From contig CATNDT010000006.1 in NCBI GenBank assembly GCA_950097035.1, positions 1 through 38,851 on the forward strand: 38,851 bases of DNA. Direction: 5' to 3'. This document shows positions 33,357-38,851 of this stretch, in pieces; within the stretch, counting starts at the first letter, position 1; each line of letters opens with the position of its first letter. The position numbers and the translations under genes were made by a program. The notes beneath the pieces are model-generated. The model was not told the origin of the DNA. It searched no databases and saw nothing but the letters and a program-made list of their open reading frames with translations. The stretch is from an uncultured Oscillibacter sp. Its GTDB lineage: Bacteria; Bacillota; Clostridia; Oscillospirales; Oscillospiraceae.

Positions 33357-34856
33357 TTACAGATCCAGCACAGCCTTGCTGGCGGCGTTCAGCTCCTGCT
33401 TTGGCGTGATCAGGGAGACAACAACCGTCAGAGTAATGGCAATGGCGGTAGTGACGAAATATCCGTACAAGGAGGAGAAAGGCGCAGGATAAGTGAAAGA
33501 TGTGACCAGCGGCAGGATGTTGAAAATCACGGAGTAAGCAAGTCCCACCATGACGCCTTTCTCGTTGCAGCGCTCCCACAGAAGACCCACGATGAACACA
33601 GGAAAAGTGCCGCTGACCAGTGTGCCCCAGCCGAAAGTGCCCAGGATGCCTACCAGCTCCGAACTGAAAACGGAGACCACGATGGCCACGATGCCCAGGA
33701 TGACCATGAACACTCTGGAGACGGAAATCTGCTTTTCAGGCGCAATCTTGATACCCAATGCGCTGGGCAGATCCTTGGACAGCAGCGTGGAGGAGGAGGT
33801 CAGGAACATACTGGCGGAGGACAGAGCTGCGGCCAGAATCGCAGAGTAGGCCAGCAGCTGGGCCCAGAGGCCGCAGTACCCGGAGAAAGCATAGATGGCG
33901 TCATCAGCAGAGGCCAGGGGATCGATGGCGCCGGTAGCGACCAGATAGAGGGCACCGTAGGCGATGACCACGCACACAAAGCTGACGATGGCGTGGGTGA
34001 CGCCGGTGACCAGGCCGGTCTTGGGAAGGTCGCGGGGGTCTTTCACAGCATACATCCGGGTGAGAACTTGGGGCTGGCCCACACAGCCCAGCAGAGGAAT
34101 CAGCATCCAAGTCAGACTCGTGCTGCCAGGGAGCTTACCCCAGGCGTTGAGGAAGTCGGGACCCAGCGCCTTGGTGACGCCGTTTGCGCCGACGACTTCA
34201 GGATTGGCAGCTACGGCCTCCAGCACGTTGCCGAAACCTCCGGTGACGGCGAAGAAAGCGATGGTCAGCACTACGCCGGCCACAACCATGACGGCGCCCT
34301 GGAATGCCTGAGAGAGCAGACCGCCCACCTCACCGGAGAGGGCGGTGTAAACCGTCAACAGACCGAAGACGACAATACCGGCCACAATGGGGGGAATATC
34401 GATCAGGTTGGCGACCAGTGCGGTACCGGCGGCAATCTGTGCCGCCAGGTAGCCCACGCAGCCCAGGCAGATGATGATAGACATCAGCGCTTTAATAATG
34501 CGGTTGTGGTTGAAGCGGACGTCGCAGATGTCGCCGAGGCTGGAGATTTCAGCTACTTCAGCCATAGCGCGGACTTTTTTGCCCAGGATGATGTAGCTGG
34601 CGGCAAAGGCGCTGCTGCCCAGCATCCAGAAAGCCATGGCGTTGCCGGTGTTATAGATGAGGCCGGGGACGCCCACCAGGGCGAAAGCCGAGGCGACGCC
34701 AGCCATACTGGACAGGCCCACAGCAAGGGGACCAAACATAGCGGTACCGCCAAAGTAGGCCTGCGCGGTGTTTGCCTTCTTTTTGGACCAAAGTCCGATG
34801 GCAAAAGAGACGCCAATCATCAGGACGCAAAACAGTATAATTAGAGCAGTATCCAT
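33357..34856 (-). CDS. Sodium:solute symporter (SSS family)
   Basis: 499 residues with about 13 membrane helices and the SSS core: GIGLWSKKKANTAQAYFGGT-like opening, SSMAGVASAFALVGVPGLIY, GQPQVLTRMYAVKDPRDLPK and AILAAALSSASMFLTSSSTL. It resembles PutP/ActP/PanF-type carriers; the substrate is probably an organic acid. It directly follows a small membrane protein (TAAATG junction) and is downstream of a CoA-transferase, so uptake of a carboxylate that is then activated to its CoA ester fits. Complete. Confidence 0.93.
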   Translation of the reverse strand: MDTALIILFCVLMIGVSFAIGLWSKKKANTAQAYFGGTAMFGPLAVGLSSMAGVASAFALVGVPGLIYNTGNAMAFWMLGSSAFAASYIILGKKVRAMAEVAEISSLGDICDVRFNHNRIIKALMSIIICLGCVGYLAAQIAAGTALVANLIDIPPIVAGIVVFGLLTVYTALSGEVGGLLSQAFQGAVMVVAGVVLTIAFFAVTGGFGNVLEAVAANPEVVGANGVTKALGPDFLNAWGKLPGSTSLTWMLIPLLGCVGQPQVLTRMYAVKDPRDLPKTGLVTGVTHAIVSFVCVVIAYGALYLVATGAIDPLASADDAIYAFSGYCGLWAQLLAYSAILAAALSSASMFLTSSSTLLSKDLPSALGIKIAPEKQISVSRVFMVILGIVAIVVSVFSSELVGILGTFGWGTLVSGTFPVFIVGLLWERCNEKGVMVGLAYSVIFNILPLVTSFTYPAPFSSLYGYFVTTAIAITLTVVVSLITPKQELNAASKAVLDL

Positions 34857-35300
34857 TTATTTTCCCTCCTTGATTTTTTTGGCCTCTTCGCAGAACTCAT
34901 CCCAGTCTTTCTGAGAGAGCCACTCGTTCTGGAGCAGATAGTAGCCCAGGCTGATGGTCAGCAGGCCGCCCAGCCAGTACCCGATGATCACCGGGGCAAA
35001 GGATGGATGCATGCCGAAGACAGTAAAGCTAGGCAGAACACCGGCAAAAGTGTCGGCGTAATAGCCGCAGAGGATGAAAGAGACGATGAAGAGAATTGCC
35101 CAGACCAGAAGGGGATAGATCAGAAATTTCTTGGAGACAACGCCCTTTTTGGCAACGCCGAGCATGAAGTGCAGTCCCATCAGAGGAACGGACAAAACCA
35201 TGCCCACGACGAAGTGGCCTGTGCTGGCAAGCACTAAAAGAACAATCCACAGGGCGGAAATCAGCAGCATGATCGGGGTTTTCAAATTTGAAATGTTCAT
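34857..35300 (-). CDS. Small membrane partner of the symporter
   Basis: 147 residues, about four membrane helices (for example LISALWIVLLVLASTGHFVV and YPLLVWAILFIVSFILCGYY) and a charged C-terminal tail (WLSQKDWDEFCEEAKKIKEG). It ends at the base before the symporter start codon. Many SSS carriers have such a small accessory protein (compare YhdT/PanF); I do not recognise this family by name. Confidence 0.7.
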   Translation of the reverse strand: MNISNLKTPIMLLISALWIVLLVLASTGHFVVGMVLSVPLMGLHFMLGVAKKGVVSKKFLIYPLLVWAILFIVSFILCGYYADTFAGVLPSFTVFGMHPSFAPVIIGYWLGGLLTISLGYYLLQNEWLSQKDWDEFCEEAKKIKEGK

Positions 35301-35325
35301 AACGTTCTCCTCTCTCTGTTATTTT

Positions 35326-36660
35326 TTACCAGATGGCGTTTTTCTCAGCTTCTTCGCGGAGCCAGTCTCTGAAATCGGGGTGCGCAATAGAGATGAGGGC
35401 CTCCACCCGCCGCTTTACATTCAGACCGCGCAGCCAGGCGATGCCGTACTCTGTCACAACGTAGTCCACATCGTTTCGGGAGGTGGTCACCACTGCTCCC
35501 CGGGCCAGGAAAGGCACAATTTTGGAGCGCAGTTCCTCCTTGCCGTCCGTGGCCTTCACCGTATAGGTGGAGTGCATGGCGATGATGGACTTGCCGCCCG
35601 GGGACATCTGGGCGCCCTGCACCGTCTCCGCCTGTCCGCCGGAACCGGAGAACTGGGTGTGGCCCACGGTCTCAGAGGCGCACTGACCGGTCAGATCAAC
35701 TTCGAGAGTGGCGTTGATGGAGACGAATTTGTTGTTTTTTCCAATAGTGTAGGGATCATTGGTAAAGGTGCAGGATTTGAACAGCACAGAGGGATTATTG
35801 TGCAGGTAGTCATAGAGACGCTGACTGCCCATGGTGAAAGAGCAGACGGAGTAGCCGTTGTAAAATCCCTTTTGTGAGTTGTCCACAGCACCGCACTCAA
35901 TGAGGTCTACCATGGTCTCCGTGAACATCTCCGTGTGGATGCCCAGGTGCTTTTTGGTTTTCAGCTCGTTGGCCACGGCGTTGGGAATGTTTCCGATGCC
36001 CAGCTGGATGGTGGAACCGTCCTCCACCAGTGAGGCCACGTACTTGCCGATCTGCGCGTCTACGTCCGTATAGGGGGCGGGCTGGACGGCGGGAATCGGA
36101 CGGTCGGACTCCACCAGCGCACCCACCTCGGAAATGTGGATCATGGTGTCGCCAAAGGTGCGGGGGAAGTTGGGGTTGACCTCCAGCAGGACGAAAGCGC
36201 CCTTGTTGACCAGGTCGCGCTCGTAGATGGCGCTGATGGACAATGACATATAGCCGTGCTCGTCCATGGGAGCCACCGTAGCCATGACCACCGGGCGGCG
36301 GCCCTCATGCGCGGCACGGTAAAAGGCTTTGCTCAACGCGGTGGTAGAGTGCTGGGGGATGTCGCTGACCAGCCGTTCTTTCTGGGCTTTCCGCAGATTC
36401 GCGTTAAAGAACCAGCCGTTGTGGAAGAAGATTCCCTCCATCTCGGGGTCGTGGAACACCGGATAGTTCTGGATCGGCAGGCAGGTCTGCAGGACAACAT
36501 TCTTGACGCCGGTATTTTTCAGATGTTGCATATGGGAGAGAATTGCAGCCGGCTCCGCCGCCGCCTGGGCAACAAAAATGTAGTCGTTGTCTTGAATCAG
36601 TTCCAATAGTTTCTCTGGGGACATCTTTTTTTCCTGGTATTGCTCCTGAAATGTTTTCAT
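35326..36660 (-). CDS. Acetyl-CoA hydrolase/transferase family CoA-transferase
   Basis: 444 residues, usual length. N-terminal half with GDTMIHISEVGALVESDRP and GNIPNAVANEL; the active-site Glu lies in LGIHTEMFTE; C-terminal half with SGGQAETVQGAQMSPGGKSI and VTEYGIAWLRG. This is the family of 4-hydroxybutyrate, butyrate:acetate and succinate CoA-transferases; the exact substrate cannot be fixed. With the downstream symporter it would activate an imported short-chain acid with acetyl-CoA as donor. First gene of the operon, with a GAAGGAGAA ribosome site. Confidence 0.9.
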   Translation of the reverse strand: MKTFQEQYQEKKMSPEKLLELIQDNDYIFVAQAAAEPAAILSHMQHLKNTGVKNVVLQTCLPIQNYPVFHDPEMEGIFFHNGWFFNANLRKAQKERLVSDIPQHSTTALSKAFYRAAHEGRRPVVMATVAPMDEHGYMSLSISAIYERDLVNKGAFVLLEVNPNFPRTFGDTMIHISEVGALVESDRPIPAVQPAPYTDVDAQIGKYVASLVEDGSTIQLGIGNIPNAVANELKTKKHLGIHTEMFTETMVDLIECGAVDNSQKGFYNGYSVCSFTMGSQRLYDYLHNNPSVLFKSCTFTNDPYTIGKNNKFVSINATLEVDLTGQCASETVGHTQFSGSGGQAETVQGAQMSPGGKSIIAMHSTYTVKATDGKEELRSKIVPFLARGAVVTTSRNDVDYVVTEYGIAWLRGLNVKRRVEALISIAHPDFRDWLREEAEKNAIW

Positions 36661-36890
36661 AAAGTATCAGTTCTCCTTCTCAGTCTATATTTTACCTGGT
36701 AATGGGGTTCTGACCGTGCGAGTTAAAACGACTTCCCCGACCATTCCCAAACCTAATTTACCGAAGTACTGATCAGAAGTAAAATATCGGTTTTTCATCA
36801 GTTATGAATTCAATTCATGATAACGACAAAAATGGATAAAAACAGTTAAAAAACTTTGTCTATAATTGATAAATATATTTTGCGCAAACA
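36661..36890 (-). promoter_or_regulatory. Promoter region of the CoA-transferase operon with LysR-type palindrome
   Basis: AT-rich gap of 230 bases. ATGAATT-C-AATTCAT at 36804-36818 is a perfect 15-base interrupted palindrome of the T-N11-A type expected for a LysR activator, 144 bases upstream of the start; the LysR gene lies immediately upstream. The -10/-35 pair cannot be fixed with confidence. Confidence 0.6.
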
Positions 36891-36924
36891 AACAGCGGGA
36901 TGGTTTTGGGACCATCCCACTGTT
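36891..36924 (-). terminator. Terminator of the LysR gene
   Basis: AACAGCGGGATGGT pairs with ACCATCCCACTGTT (one G-T), loop of six, and TTTGTTTG follows on the minus strand. It lies four bases below the LysR stop codon. Confidence 0.85.
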
Positions 36925-36927
36925 GTC

Positions 36928-37803
36928 TTATACCTCATTGCACAGCGCTAAAAAGCGCTGCATGGGCGGTGTTAAAAATTTGTCTTTCCGGTAGGCGATT
37001 GAGAGGACCCAATGTGCCTCCGGATTCTTCAAATGAATTTGCCGAATGTTGGCGCAATCTCGCTTAGCCAGAAGCGGTGTTGGAAAAAAGGTGATTCCCT
37101 GGTTGTCACTTGTCATCTCGAAGATCAAATCCCACTGGGAGCTCTTGAAAGTGATGTTCGGTGTGAAGCCCGCCTCCTTGCACAGTGAGAGAATGATGTC
37201 GTGATAGATAAAATCAGAGGACATCATCAAAAATTTTTCATTCCGTAACTCGGAAAAGGATACGTATTTCCGGGCCGCGAGGGGGTGGGCCTTTGATACG
37301 GTCAGAACAATTTCAGCCCGGTATACCGGCTTGGATATATACTGGGAATTTGAAAAGGGCTCCAGCACAGCGCCCATATCCAGTCGGTTCATGTCCATCT
37401 CTTTCAGGAGAGTTTTAGAGGGAACCTCCAGGATATTCAGATCCACATTGGAATACCGCTCTCTGTATTCACGGATCTTGGAATAGAAATAAACGGTGCC
37501 AGATGTGGGAGGAATGCCGATGTTCAGTGAACCGCTCATGTCGTGCAGGCGCTGGTGAAGCTCACGGGTCTGCATATTGAAAAAATCGAGAATTTTCCTG
37601 GCGTATTCATAGAAGAGCTCCCCCTCGGGCGTCAGCAGAAAGTCTTTGGAGCTGCGGTCAATCAACTCTGTTTCAAATTCCTGCTCCAGTGCACGGACAC
37701 TTTTGCTCAGCGCAGATTGGCTGACAAAGAGACTTTCGGTCGCACGAGTAAAGCTCTTCTGGCAGACAATTTCAACATAATATTGTAGCTGGTTGATTGT
37801 CAT
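36928..37803 (-). CDS. LysR-family regulator of the CoA-transferase/symporter operon
   Basis: 291 residues from ATG 37803 (MTINQLQYYVEIVCQKSFTR), preceded by AAAGGAGGG; the track's start seven codons earlier is less likely. HTH with RATESLFVSQSALSKSVRAL at about 17-40, then an inducer-binding domain of normal length. It sits upstream of the operon in the same direction, separated by a terminator and a palindrome, and most likely senses the imported acid or its CoA ester. Confidence 0.92.
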   Translation of the reverse strand: MTINQLQYYVEIVCQKSFTRATESLFVSQSALSKSVRALEQEFETELIDRSSKDFLLTPEGELFYEYARKILDFFNMQTRELHQRLHDMSGSLNIGIPPTSGTVYFYSKIREYRERYSNVDLNILEVPSKTLLKEMDMNRLDMGAVLEPFSNSQYISKPVYRAEIVLTVSKAHPLAARKYVSFSELRNEKFLMMSSDFIYHDIILSLCKEAGFTPNITFKSSQWDLIFEMTSDNQGITFFPTPLLAKRDCANIRQIHLKNPEAHWVLSIAYRKDKFLTPPMQRFLALCNEV

Positions 37804-38333
37804 CGTCTTCCCTCCTTTAACCAAAAAGATGGGGATCAGGATACCGGCTGCCAGGTTTTTTGGAGAGGCTGGCCGACCCTGTTCCGGATTCTTTTACCTG
37901 CGAAACATAGACGGGACAGAGGCCTCCGGCGCCTGTGGAAAGTACCGCTGCAGACTCTGGAGCAACGCCGACAATATAGACAAGCTTCCTGTTGTTCCGT
38001 GAAATGGTTTCGTTCAAAACAGCGCCTGTTTTATGGGAAATGAGTATAGCAGAAAGACGATCCGATGACAAGTCTTAGAATTACAAATTTTCGAAAAAGT
38101 GAACGTGGGGTCGGCGGAGTGAGGGCTATTCGTCAAAAGACCGTCATGTACAGCGACCAAAAGTACACCTGCTGGGAAGCCTGTATCACCACCGAATGGA
38201 ATATGGGCATTGGGGAGTAAATTCAACGGTTGTTCACAGGCGAGCCCCAGGAAAGATATCCGGAAGAAGATGCAGACAGCCATGGGGGTCAACGGGTGAA
38301 GCTATCAGAAACCGTCAAAATCGACTCTCACAC

Positions 38334-38362
38334 ATTACCCTCACATGCGTGGGGATAAACTG
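38334..38362 (+). CRISPR. Single type I-E-like CRISPR repeat (degenerate or terminal)
   Basis: The 29-base segment containing CCTCACATGCGTGGGGATAA has the partial palindrome CCC-CAC/GTG-GGG and the 3' ATAAACTG end typical of type I-E repeats of 29 bases. No copy stands 61 bases before or after. A weak 17-of-29 match at 38267-38295 (CATGGGGGTCAACGG end) has the wrong spacing (67 bases). No cas gene in the window. Confidence 0.35.
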
Positions 38363-38438
38363 TTTGTGTAGCCAGGGGCGCGGCTCGCAGTATCCCAGAA
38401 TCGTGATGTGACCGATCACCCCGTATTCCAGCCTGTGA

Positions 38439-38615
38439 GCCGTTGTGTGCGGCTTTGTGGGTGAGGAAGTGTCCGGGGTCTCTGTTCAGGAGTGGGGCGC
38501 CGTGCTGGGGCTTTGTACGGCGATGCTGACGAACTGCAAAAACGTTGCTGAGCAGTTGATGGATTGCACCAGTGTCTCCAAAGAGGTCTGTAAAGATTTT
38601 TTATACAAATTCTAA
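38439..38615 (+). pseudogene. Possible C-terminal scrap of an unknown gene
   Basis: An open stretch of 58 codons after a TGA encodes EWGAVLGLCTAMLTNCKNVA and ends KEVCKDFLYKF. It reads like a real helical C-terminus and has no start codon with a ribosome site. No family recognised. Confidence 0.25.
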
Positions 38616-38851
38616 TGGTTTATAGGCGTTTCTGCTCCTTTTCATTTGCTCTCCGGCACTCACTGAAGCCAGTGTTTCCATGTGCTCCACGTCTGTCTGT
38701 GGCTGTTTATGTGGTCAGGAGGATCGACGCTCCGGAAGAGGCACCCTACAAACACAACGAAACGCTGTGTAATTCGCTTGATTTTTACCTCTGTATTTCT
38801 CCGTTTTAAATTGCAATTCCCTATCGACTTTTGCCTTCTCATTCGATATTG

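Larger units (their letters stand above)
37804..38851. other. 1-kb region without a confident gene
   Basis: Several ORFs of 60-90 codons occur on both strands (37817..38071, 38014..38292, 38196..38411, 38615..38809) but none has a ribosome site, recognisable domain or codon bias, and they overlap each other. It contains one type I-E-like CRISPR repeat and a possible C-terminal gene scrap (listed separately). The composition falls toward AT at the right end. It may be degraded mobile DNA. Confidence 0.6.

Noticed and set aside
33339-34844. 501-codon plus-strand ORF
   Set aside because: Antisense of the SSS symporter; hydrophilic low-complexity product.
37817-38071. 84-codon minus-strand ORF upstream of LysR
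   Set aside because: No ribosome site or recognisable domain; overlaps the LysR leader.
38104-38354. CGTGGGG at 38104 and 38348, 244 bases (4 x 61) apart
   Set aside because: Intermediate positions at 61-base steps show no repeat and the 38104 flanks do not match, so the CRISPR-like spacing is chance.

Overview
The window looks like part of a gut Firmicutes chromosome, most likely Oscillospirales/Oscillospiraceae (Flavonifractor, Intestinimonas or Lawsonibacter type). This is inferred from the GC-rich codon use, the style of the S-layer-homology (SLH) domains, the clostridial integrative-conjugative-element (ICE) genes and the CoA-transferase/symporter operon. No rRNA or tRNA was recognised, so the genus is open. 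Almost all real genes lie on the minus strand; the long plus-strand ORFs opposite them are shadows.

Layout. (1) 1-7103: ICE debris. A large ICE protein frame (1840 down to 1, running off the window and absent from the ORF track) carries tnpV overprinted in another frame. Upstream is an AT-rich cassette (Xre regulator, ABC-2 permease, ABC ATPase, DUF1648 protein, ArsR-like regulator with visible operators), then a second tnpV and scraps of a FabZ-like dehydratase, ParB and a response regulator. (2) 7252-27134: a large minus-strand locus of predicted surface redox and ester-hydrolysis proteins: a two-component system, a DUF318 permease, a cupin-SLH-DUF362 protein, a lipoprotein with three alpha/beta-hydrolase domains, an iron-sulfur-flavoprotein-like reductase, an SLH protein with two flavodoxin domains, a type-B carboxylesterase lipoprotein, a lipoprotein with two flavodoxin domains, an alpha/beta-hydrolase lipoprotein, an aldo/keto reductase, an iron alcohol dehydrogenase, a DUF4405 membrane protein and a LysR regulator. 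Between these lie remnants of a flavodoxin, a cyclophilin-like protein, a hydrolase, a RibD-like reductase and an aldo/keto reductase. (3) 27334-33065: more ICE remnants (cell-wall-hydrolase head, frameshifted unknown, VirB4 without its P-loop) around cargo on the plus strand: GNAT acetyltransferase, Y-family polymerase plus YolD, and a class D beta-lactamase. (4) 33357-37803: a sodium:solute symporter, its small partner, a CoA-transferase and a LysR regulator. (5) 37804-38851: no confident gene, but one type I-E-like CRISPR repeat.

How it fits together. The most interesting candidate is region 2. Flavodoxins, an NAD(P)H-type flavin reductase, an aldo/keto reductase and an alcohol dehydrogenase are normally cytosolic, but here four flavodoxin domains, a cupin and five hydrolase domains sit behind lipoprotein or Sec signal peptides, some with SLH wall anchors. 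I infer an envelope-located machine that hydrolyses esters and reduces the products, fed by a membrane or cytosolic electron source. Substrate and electron path are unknown.

A second theme is decay by internal deletion: at least eight genes keep a head and a tail but have lost the middle, often with a frame change at the joint.
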